From Candidatus Woesearchaeota archaeon (GTDB taxonomy: Archaea > Nanobdellota > Nanobdellia > Woesearchaeales > JACPBV01), in assembly GCA_019323195.1 (NCBI GenBank), contig JAHWHQ010000014.1:1-11840 (forward strand): a DNA stretch of 11,840 nucleotides, in the 5' to 3' direction. The translations under genes and the position numbers were made by a program. Of this stretch, positions 1-5,745 are shown piece by piece. The notes under the pieces are model-generated. The model was not told the origin of the DNA and searched no databases. It was given only the letters and a program-made list of their open reading frames with translations. How positions within the stretch are numbered: position 1 is the stretch's first letter; each line of letters starts with the position of its first letter.

Positions 1-1
1 A

Positions 2-322
2 CTTAATAATATGTTTCCTGACTTGGTTCAAAAAACGGATTTTCGTGTTGTTGTTTCAAGTGGAATCTATACAATCAAATTCACTGGTAAAATGAAGGAA
101 TTATGGGATAAGATAAATTATTGGGGCATGATATTTGAAGTAATAAAGGGAAAATTCTCTTCAGATATAGCGGAAAAAATCTTTTTTATGGAGAAGCAAG
201 AATCAGATTTTGATTACTCGCATAGCAATAGTAGAAATTTTCCAATGAATAATTTCATCTGGGCAAAGAGAAATAGTACACCCATGTATGAAATAAGCTT
301 TAAAGAAAGTAAAGCCAAATAA
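2..322 (+). CDS. Hypothetical protein, 3' part only (5' end outside window)
   Basis: I do not recognise this protein. The frame is open to the left edge, and the first ATG at base 11 has no room for a promoter or ribosome binding site, so this is probably the C-terminal part of a longer gene. About 106 residues are visible, ending in TAA. They are rich in Lys, Phe, Ile and Ser, with no predicted membrane segment and no recognisable motif. The ending is hydrophilic (FKESKAK). Base composition is AT-rich (16 G/C in the 60 bases 61-120), unlike purD next door but like the unknown gene at 1940-2845. It is convergent with purD, with 28 bases between the two stops. A spurious ORF is possible, but its length in AT-rich DNA and soluble-protein-like composition favour a real gene. 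Confidence 0.5.
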   Translation, partial: LNNMFPDLVQKTDFRVVVSSGIYTIKFTGKMKELWDKINYWGMIFEVIKGKFSSDIAEKIFFMEKQESDFDYSHSNSRNFPMNNFIWAKRNSTPMYEISFKESKAK

Positions 323-350
323 CATAAAAACTATTGAAATTAAAATTTGC
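323..350 (-). terminator. Possible U-rich 3' end of purD
   Basis: Read on the minus strand, the 28 bases after the purD stop are T-rich, including a run of five T (plus-strand A-run 326-330) and a shorter T-run nearer the stop. Archaeal termination uses U-rich tracts without an obligatory hairpin, so this is a plausible purD terminator between two convergent genes. It rests on composition alone. Confidence 0.3.
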
Positions 351-1661
351 TCAACCCCTAAGCTCCTTCATATGCCTGATCCTTTTCTCTATAAGCTCTT
401 TTGTTCCAATATCCTCCCTGTGGAATATCGGGCCTTTCGCAGAGCATACGCCGTCTTCTGCTATCACCTGCGCCTGCTCTATGTCAGGAGCTATGCCTAC
501 AAATGCTGCTGCCCTTGAGCTTGTCATGTAGATGCCGTCCTCCCTGCTGTCAACAGCAGCGTAATAGACCCTTACGTTTTCAGGAACCTTGTCCAGCATG
601 ATCCTCTTCCCTGATACAGGCTTTCCAGGATAGCCTTCAGGGACCGCATATTTGCATACTGTAGCAGCATTGCTGAATTCCGGCCTTACCTTATGCAATG
701 TTCCGTCAATGATAGCCTGGCACACAGCCAGAAAATCATTCTTCATGATAGGAAGAACATTCATGGCTTCAGGATCGCCTAACCTCGCGTTATATTCTAT
801 AAGCTTAACCCCCTTCTTTGTGCAGATAAAGCCGCCGTACATCACTCCCTTATATAGCTCTCCGCATTCCTTAAATACCGCCTCTCTCATCCTGTCTGTT
901 ATGTCATGCGCCTGTTTAAGGTCATCCTCTGTCATGAAAGGAAGCAGCCTTCCTGTAGAATAAGAGCCCATCCCGCCGGTATTTGGCCCTGAATCGCCGA
1001 CAAACGCCCTTTTATGGTCCTGCACAGGCGGGCAGTCAAACAGGCTTTTTCCGTCTGTAAAGCTCTGCAGTGAGAACTCCTCACCTATCAGCTTCTCCTC
1101 GACAACGACTGCCTTGTGCGTCTTCAGTACATCCTCGCAGTAAAGGTATGCCTCTTCCTCTGCATTAAAATGATCGCCCTGCACCTTGACACCCTTGCCT
1201 CCTGTCAGGCCGTCAGGCTTTATGACGATGTTAGGGTTCAGCTCATGCAGGAACTCCTTTACGCCACCAAGGCTATCGAACACCCTAAACCTCGGCATCC
1301 CTGGTATGTTGTATCTCTCCATCAAAAGCCTTGTAAATGATTTTGATGTCTCAAGCTTTGCAAGCTCCTTCTTAGGGCCTACTGAAGGGATTCCTAGCTG
1401 GGCAAGGGCATCAACAACACCTTTCTGCAAAGGATCCTCCGGACCGATAATTGCAATCTCAATACCTAAGCTCCTGGCGAAATTTTCTATCGCCTCAAAA
1501 TCATCATATTCCCCTATCTTAACCTGCTCTGATAGTTTAGCTATCCCGGGATTGTTTGCTTTCATATAAGAAAAAAGCCTTGGTCTCTGGGGAGACCTCG
1601 CAATCGCCTCTGCCATAGCATGCTCTCTTGCCCCTGAGCCGATCAATAAGACATTAACCAT
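351..1661 (-). CDS. purD: Phosphoribosylamine--glycine ligase (GAR synthetase)
   Basis: This ATP-grasp enzyme catalyses the second step of de novo purine synthesis: 5-phosphoribosylamine + glycine + ATP gives glycinamide ribonucleotide, in the cytosol. The 436 residues match the usual length of about 420-440. Visible landmarks in order are the N-terminal GSGAREHA (8-15), the IIGPEDPL loop (71-78), the ATP-grasp glycine-rich KPDGLTGGKGV (148-158), QDHKRAFVGD and PNTGGMGS (214-233), the metal/ATP-binding EYNARLGDPE (289-298), and the C-terminal PurD domain from about 330. The ATG start is supported by GGGTGAT ending five bases upstream and by a TATA box farther up. It stands alone, convergent with the partial gene at the left edge and divergent from the gene at 1940. 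No other purine-pathway gene is in the window. No truncation or missing motif is seen. Confidence 0.97.
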   Translation of the reverse strand: MVNVLLIGSGAREHAMAEAIARSPQRPRLFSYMKANNPGIAKLSEQVKIGEYDDFEAIENFARSLGIEIAIIGPEDPLQKGVVDALAQLGIPSVGPKKELAKLETSKSFTRLLMERYNIPGMPRFRVFDSLGGVKEFLHELNPNIVIKPDGLTGGKGVKVQGDHFNAEEEAYLYCEDVLKTHKAVVVEEKLIGEEFSLQSFTDGKSLFDCPPVQDHKRAFVGDSGPNTGGMGSYSTGRLLPFMTEDDLKQAHDITDRMREAVFKECGELYKGVMYGGFICTKKGVKLIEYNARLGDPEAMNVLPIMKNDFLAVCQAIIDGTLHKVRPEFSNAATVCKYAVPEGYPGKPVSGKRIMLDKVPENVRVYYAAVDSREDGIYMTSSRAAAFVGIAPDIEQAQVIAEDGVCSAKGPIFHREDIGTKELIEKRIRHMKELRG

Positions 1662-1706
1662 ATTATCACCCTGAAAAAAAGAAGGATAACTTCTATTTAT
1701 AATTTT
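1662..1706 (-). promoter_or_regulatory. purD promoter and ribosome binding site
   Basis: On the minus strand an A-rich element leads into ATTATAAATAG (about 1693-1704), a good archaeal BRE/TATA box centred about 37 bases upstream of the purD ATG. This predicts a start of transcription near 1672 and a leader of roughly 10 bases. That leader would hold GGGTGAT (1665-1671), complementary to the 3' end of archaeal 16S rRNA. The purD mRNA therefore appears SD-led with a very short leader. Confidence 0.6.
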
Positions 1707-1719
1707 TGGGAAGTTGAAG

Positions 1720-1880
1720 ATATATTAAGCGCTGGCTCATAAGTGCAGGTGTAACCCATAGAGAAATCAATTTTAACAGCACAGTTGCATCCCCTATTGC
1801 TCTGGCAAGTCTCATCCATTTAGGGGTGAATGTAAAGGGGGATTTGGCGTTTTTTTGGCTTTTATTTTGATTGTTTTTGA
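1720..1880 (+). other. Gene-free stretch with hairpin and T-rich tract; possible small RNA or terminator
   Basis: Between purD and the gene at 1940 no convincing CDS is present. A possible TATA-like ATATATTA (1720-1727) would place a plus-strand transcription start near 1749. Downstream, CATCCCCT (1788-1795) can pair with AGGGG (1822-1826) and ATG (1830-1832) across a three-base bulge. An alternative smaller hairpin, TCATCC/GGGTGA, lies at 1812-1829. The structure is followed by seven T (1850-1856) and further T-runs to about 1877, as at an archaeal transcription end. A stable RNA, a terminator or an unrelated remnant are all possible. I see no C/D-box or tRNA features. Confidence 0.25.
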
Positions 1881-1903
1881 CTAAGAAGTAGTAATAAATT
1901 CGG

Positions 1904-1916
1904 AAGATTTATATCC
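1904..1916 (+). promoter_or_regulatory. Promoter of the orphan gene at 1940
   Basis: The sequence AAGATTTATAT contains a TATA box at 1908-1914, centred about 29 bases before the ATG at 1940. This predicts a leaderless or nearly leaderless transcript. No SD sits at a useful distance, which agrees with that reading. Confidence 0.5.
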
Positions 1917-1939
1917 TCTTTGGTGCCACTAATACAAAA

Positions 1940-2845
1940 ATGCTAAAATCTAGAAAGGAACTTGAAGGTTTAGAGAGTAAAGTAACGAAGACTCTTAGAA
2001 AATGGAGCTTAAAGGATAAGGAAATACTCCAACTTAGAGACATCTTAAGTAGTTTTTCTGATATTTATAATGATCCGATACATATATTGAAAGAATTGTT
2101 TAAAAATCCAGTTGAGATTTATGAAAATGATAATACTATAGTAATACCTCAAAAAACCAAAAAATCAAAAGAAGGGTTATACGGTAATTGTGCAGCGATT
2201 GTTTTAGGTATGCTTTATAATCTACGAGATACAGAGTTATATGATAAATTAAAAACAAAGAATGTATTTACTCTTTTAATAAATGGCTATCATCCAGAGT
2301 TTTTTAATAGTGATAGTACAAATCATAATTTCCTTGGACTAGTGAAAGGAAAAATCATAAAAAATAGAAATTCTATTTCTTATGATATGAATAGGGTTGT
2401 TATTCTTGATCCTTCTCTACAGGTTATAACCCTATCCATAGATAGTGATTATCAAATAAAAAAACCAACAGTTATATTTAATTATAATCAACTTGCTCAT
2501 TGCGACATTAATATAAAAATAAGTTGCATGAATATGTATATCGATTCGAATAAAACTGTCTTAACAGAGATTGAAAATAATCCTCTTCTAAACGGTACTA
2601 GAATAGGATTATCAAGGGATAAAAGAAATGTAATTGGATTATGTTTTGCTAGATATAATGAGAGGTACATACCAATTATCCATATAAAGGATAAACAAAA
2701 TAATAGGACCTTAGTATATCTTCATCCATTACAAAATATAGTCAAATATTCTTTTCAAGGCATGGATATAAGCGAGTCTACAATCAGCGAAATAAAAGAA
2801 TGTGTTGATATTGTTAATAACCTTAGATATAGTTTTAGAGGATAA
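1940..2845 (+). CDS. Unknown protein, candidate papain/transglutaminase-like hydrolase
   Basis: I do not recognise this 301-residue protein as a named family. It has an N-terminal Lys/Glu/Leu-rich helical stretch (1-60), then YGNCAAIVLGML with Cys84 at the start of a hydrophobic helix, then NHNFLGLV with His129 before a beta-like strand, then VVILDPS with Asp157. The order Cys (helix start), His (strand), Asp at this spacing is that of papain-fold enzymes such as transglutaminase-like or C58-type peptidases. The assignment is inference from this pattern, not a family match. No signal peptide or membrane segment is seen, so it is probably cytosolic. A TATA box about 29 bases upstream supports the ATG and suggests a leaderless transcript. 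Composition is strongly AT-rich (14 and 16 G/C in the 60-base lines at 2101 and 2641, against 28 in fttA at 4861), with matching codon use, suggesting recent acquisition. Confidence 0.7.
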   Translation: MLKSRKELEGLESKVTKTLRKWSLKDKEILQLRDILSSFSDIYNDPIHILKELFKNPVEIYENDNTIVIPQKTKKSKEGLYGNCAAIVLGMLYNLRDTELYDKLKTKNVFTLLINGYHPEFFNSDSTNHNFLGLVKGKIIKNRNSISYDMNRVVILDPSLQVITLSIDSDYQIKKPTVIFNYNQLAHCDINIKISCMNMYIDSNKTVLTEIENNPLLNGTRIGLSRDKRNVIGLCFARYNERYIPIIHIKDKQNNRTLVYLHPLQNIVKYSFQGMDISESTISEIKECVDIVNNLRYSFRG

Positions 2846-2990
2846 TATCTCCCAAATCAATCACCCCCTTATATTCTTCTTAGCCGCTAAAGATTATTGA
2901 AGCTGACATAAGCGTTTGTTCACGGAACCTGACAAAGCGAAGCAGAGGAAGGTTCGAAGGCGAACGAGGAAAACCGAACAAAAAACCGTA
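2846..2990. other. Gene-free spacer with purine-rich, hairpin-forming segment
   Basis: No CDS is supported here. A C/T-rich tract (2864-2880) follows the stop of the upstream gene and could end its transcript. A purine-rich segment (2925-2985) then contains GAACCT (2925-2930) pairing with AGGTTC (2950-2955), a five-pair hairpin GTTCG-AAGG-CGAAC (2952-2965), and TTTGTTC (2915-2921) matching GAACAAA (2976-2982). These pairings compete with each other. The GGTTCGAA string recalls a tRNA T-arm, but no acceptor or anticodon arms surround it. Function is unknown. Confidence 0.3.
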
Positions 2991-3029
2991 ACATTTATAT
3001 ACTACTTACTTTCTACATCTCCTAAAGGA
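2990..3029 (+). promoter_or_regulatory. psmB promoter and weak ribosome binding site
   Basis: A TATA box, ATTTATAT (2993-3000), is centred about 42 bases before the psmB ATG at 3039. This predicts transcription from about 3022 with a leader of some 17 bases. AAAGGA (3024-3029) is a weak SD nine bases before the ATG. The promoter lies inside the extended reading frame that begins with TTG at 2916, which argues against that longer form of the protein. Confidence 0.55.
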
Positions 3030-3038
3030 ATTCTGAGA

Positions 3039-3683
3039 ATGGTAGAAGATAAAGATATCAGAAAGACAGGAACTACAACAGTAGCTCTGGTATGCAAGGA
3101 CGGTGCTGTGCTTTGCGCAGACAAAAGGGTAACATCAGGCTATTTGATAAGCTTCAAGAGATACGAGAAGATAGTCCAGATAACAGACGATATCGCCGTC
3201 ACAGTAGCAGGCACTGTCTCAGACGTCCAGCTTCTTACAAAGCTATTAAGGGCAGAATTGAAGCTAAAAGACCTGAGGACCAACAGGAAGGTCTCTGTAA
3301 AAGAGGCTGTCAACCTGCTGTCTTCGATGGTATATAATAACATAAGAAAGATGAGCCTCATACCCGGCGTCTCACATTTCATAGTGGGCGGCAGGGATGA
3401 TGGGGGCATTCATGTTTATGACATAGGAGCAGACGGGAGCATCACAGAAATCGAGGACTATACAAGCTCCGGCTCTGGCTCTGTAATGGCCTATGGCGTA
3501 TTAGAGACATTGTATAAGAGCGACCTGACAGTTGCAGAAGGGATAAAGCTGGGGGCAAAGGCGATCAATGCCGCTGTCCAGAGGGACATAGCATCCGGCA
3601 ACGGCATAAACATCATAAGCATAACAGCAGAAGGAATAAAAAAAGTATTGAGCAAGGATATTAGCATAAAAATCGAGGCCTGA
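3039..3683 (+). CDS. psmB: Archaeal 20S proteasome beta subunit
   Basis: This is the catalytic N-terminal-nucleophile hydrolase subunit of the 20S core, which assembles with alpha rings into the cytosolic protein-degrading particle. The ATG at 3039 gives 214 residues, with an 11-residue propeptide ending in KTG before TTTVAL. Self-cleavage would expose Thr12 as mature Thr1. The other active-site residues are in place: Asp28 (mature Asp17) in CADKRV and Lys44 (mature Lys33) in RYEKIV. The conserved SSGSGS (143-148) and RDIASGNG (182-189) loops are also present. An upstream in-frame TTG (2916) would add 41 basic, low-complexity residues. I reject it because it runs through the promoter and the family has short propeptides. 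The fttA start follows after 38 bases, so the two may be co-transcribed. The psmB-fttA adjacency is familiar from other archaea. No alpha subunit or PAN ATPase is in the window. Confidence 0.96.
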   Translation: MVEDKDIRKTGTTTVALVCKDGAVLCADKRVTSGYLISFKRYEKIVQITDDIAVTVAGTVSDVQLLTKLLRAELKLKDLRTNRKVSVKEAVNLLSSMVYNNIRKMSLIPGVSHFIVGGRDDGGIHVYDIGADGSITEIEDYTSSGSGSVMAYGVLETLYKSDLTVAEGIKLGAKAINAAVQRDIASGNGINIISITAEGIKKVLSKDISIKIEA

Positions 3684-3721
3684 TTTGAAAGGTTATTCTT
3701 AAAATTTAGAAGTGGATATTT

Positions 3722-5614
3722 ATGGCAGACATAACTAAAGAAATCTTAAAGAGCTTACCAGAGAAGAGCATAAGCGATGCAGCTTTTGAAGGCGCCAATA
3801 TCGTCCTCTATACCAAAGATAAGGATTTTTTCCTTAACAACAACGGCCTTATCAAGAGGGTAGTGGATGATATCAAGAAAAGGGTAGAGCTAAGGCCGGA
3901 TCCCTCAATAACCATGGACCCTGAGAAGGCCGAGAAAGAGATCAAGAAGATAATCCCAAAAGAGGCAGGGATAGACCATGTCATCTTTGACCCCCAGAGG
4001 AGCAGGGTCATCATTGAGGCTGCAAAGCCCGGCCTTGCGATAGGCAAGCAGGGCGCTTTTTTAAGCGAGATAAGGTCAAAGACATTATGGGTGCCTCTGA
4101 TAAGGCGGAAGCCTGCAATAAGGTCCAAGCTCATAGAGAACATAAGGGCAGTCCTGTACAAGGAATCAGACTACAGGAAGAAGTTTCTTGACAAGACCGG
4201 CCACAGGATCTATGACGGCTGGATAAGGGAGAAGAAGCATGAATGGATCAGGGTAAGCTATCTCGGAGGAGGAAGGCAGGTAGGAAGGTCATGCCTATAC
4301 CTGCAGACGCCTGAAAGCAGGGTTCTTCTGGACTGCGGTGTTGATGTAGCATCTGACCAGGAAACATACCCTTTATTGGAAGCGCCGGAATTCAACATCC
4401 AGGAGCTTGACGCTATTATTGTCTCACACTCGCATCTTGACCACAGCGGCTTTGTCCCTTACCTGTTCAAGTACGGCTTCAGGGGGCCTGTCTACTGCAC
4501 AAAGCCTACACGTGATGTCATGGCCCTTCTTACGCTTGATTATGTCAAGATCATGCGCAGTGAAGGCAAAGAGCCTGTATACACAACTGACGACATCAAG
4601 GAGATGGTCAAGCATACCGTATGCCTTGAATATGACGAGGTAACTGACGTGACACCAGACGTGAGGATAACGCTCTATAATGCAGGGCATATATTAGGCT
4701 CTGCCATGGTGCACCTTCACATAGGCAACGGCCTGCACAACCTTCTTTATACGGCAGACATGAAGTACGGCAGGACAAGGCTGCTTGAGCCTGCCATAAC
4801 ACAGTTCCCGCGGTTAGAGACCCTGATGATAGAAAGCACCTACGGCGGAAAGGATAATGTTCTCGCTCCAAGGGCTGAGCAGGAGGAGCAGATAAGGGCA
4901 ATAATAGAAAATACCACAAAAAGGGGCGGCAAGGTCCTCATCCCTGTCCTTGGTTCAGGAAGGGCGCAGGAGGTCATGGTGCTTATCGAAGGCCTTATAA
5001 GAAGCGGGAAGCTTAATAAGATACCGGTATTTATCGACGGCATGGTATGGGACATCACTGCGATCCATACAGCGTACCCTGAATTCCTGAATAATATTGT
5101 AAGGAAGCTGATATTCCATAAGGATCAGAACCCTTTCCTGGCTGATATATTCAGGGAAGTCGGCTCGCAGAAAGAAAGGATGCAGGTCATCGAGGAGACA
5201 GGGCCGTGCGTGATACTTGCAACATCAGGCATGCTTGTTGGAGGGCCTTCTGTAGAGTATCTGAGGCATCTTGCTGACAATCCTAAAAACTCGCTTGTCT
5301 TTGTCTGCTACCAGGGTGAAGGAAGCCTTGGAAGGAGGCTGCAGAGAGGCGAGAAGGAGATAAATTACGGCTCTGTTGCAAAGCCAGAGGTCTGCCCTGT
5401 CAATCTTGAGGTCAATACCATAGAGGGCTTCACAGGCCATTCAGGAAGGAACGAGCTGATGAATTTCCTTATGAAGTGCGACCCAAGGCCGAAGAAGGTC
5501 ATTGTCAACCACGGCGAGAACTCAAGATGCTTAGACCTTGCCTCTTCGATACACAAGCAGAACAGGATAGAGACCGTCTGCCCAAGAAACCTCGAGGCTA
5601 TAAGGATAAAATAG
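3722..5614 (+). CDS. fttA: FttA/aCPSF1: KH-domain beta-CASP ribonuclease, transcription termination factor
   Basis: This is an archaeal homologue of eukaryotic CPSF73. It cleaves nascent RNA at U-rich 3' ends and terminates transcription, working with RNA polymerase and Spt4/5. Its 630 residues are typical. The N-terminal KH part (about 1-145) includes the GKQG loop (108-111) in a type II-like KH fold. The metallo-beta-lactamase core shows the zinc ligands of HSHLDH (236-241), His323 in AGHILGSA and Asp346 in TADMKYG. The beta-CASP region has IESTYGG (370-376), VLGSGRAQE (409-417), YQGEGSLGRRL (530-540), TGHSGR (571-576) and the C-terminal motif VNHGE (595-599). The ATG at 3722 is preceded only by a weak GTGGA. 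A T-rich AT stretch at about 3695-3707 might be an extra promoter, but it is too close for confidence. It lies just after psmB and before an Mtr4-like helicase, suggesting an RNA processing neighbourhood. It looks intact. Confidence 0.96.
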   Translation: MADITKEILKSLPEKSISDAAFEGANIVLYTKDKDFFLNNNGLIKRVVDDIKKRVELRPDPSITMDPEKAEKEIKKIIPKEAGIDHVIFDPQRSRVIIEAAKPGLAIGKQGAFLSEIRSKTLWVPLIRRKPAIRSKLIENIRAVLYKESDYRKKFLDKTGHRIYDGWIREKKHEWIRVSYLGGGRQVGRSCLYLQTPESRVLLDCGVDVASDQETYPLLEAPEFNIQELDAIIVSHSHLDHSGFVPYLFKYGFRGPVYCTKPTRDVMALLTLDYVKIMRSEGKEPVYTTDDIKEMVKHTVCLEYDEVTDVTPDVRITLYNAGHILGSAMVHLHIGNGLHNLLYTADMKYGRTRLLEPAITQFPRLETLMIESTYGGKDNVLAPRAEQEEQIRAIIENTTKRGGKVLIPVLGSGRAQEVMVLIEGLIRSGKLNKIPVFIDGMVWDITAIHTAYPEFLNNIVRKLIFHKDQNPFLADIFREVGSQKERMQVIEETGPCVILATSGMLVGGPSVEYLRHLADNPKNSLVFVCYQGEGSLGRRLQRGEKEINYGSVAKPEVCPVNLEVNTIEGFTGHSGRNELMNFLMKCDPRPKKVIVNHGENSRCLDLASSIHKQNRIETVCPRNLEAIRIK

Positions 5615-5660
5615 GATTCCTTCAAGTTGTTCTGAGTTTTTGTTCAAGTAGAAGATGGGT
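5615..5660 (+). terminator. Possible U-rich transcription end after fttA
   Basis: After the fttA stop, a run of five T (about 5636-5640, context GAGTTTTTGTTC) is followed by CTATTTTGATG. Such U-rich tracts are the usual signal for archaeal termination and for FttA cleavage. The helicase has its own promoter farther downstream, so a transcription end here makes sense. No strong hairpin is seen. Confidence 0.35.
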
Positions 5661-5711
5661 TCTATTTTGATGATTCCCACAAAATAACTTATTTGAAACT
5701 ACCATTAAACA

Positions 5712-5726
5712 AAGATTTTTATATTG
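5712..5726 (+). promoter_or_regulatory. Leaderless promoter of the Mtr4-like helicase
   Basis: AAAGATTTTTATATTG carries a TATA box (5716-5724) with a purine-rich BRE-like lead. It is centred 26 bases before the ATG at 5746, so transcription should begin at or next to the start codon. The C/T-rich bases in between contain no SD, consistent with a leaderless mRNA. Confidence 0.65.
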
Positions 5727-5745
5727 ACCTCCCCTCTTCCTCCTT

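Noticed and set aside
1812..1829. Hairpin resembling the right end of an IS200/IS605 element
   Set aside because: Six pairs only, with no TnpA or TnpB remnant that I can recognise beside it.
1717..1870. Short plus-strand open frame of about 50 codons between purD and the 1940 gene
   Set aside because: No ATG/SD arrangement, no recognisable motif, and the segment is better explained by a hairpin and T-rich tract.
2948..2966. GGTTCGAA resembling a tRNA T-arm
   Set aside because: No acceptor, D or anticodon arms could be placed around it on either strand.
2916..3038. N-terminal extension of the proteasome beta subunit from a TTG start
   Set aside because: It would run through the TATA box and purine-rich repeats, adds a basic low-complexity stretch, and the family has only short propeptides. 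The ATG at 3039 gives the expected one.
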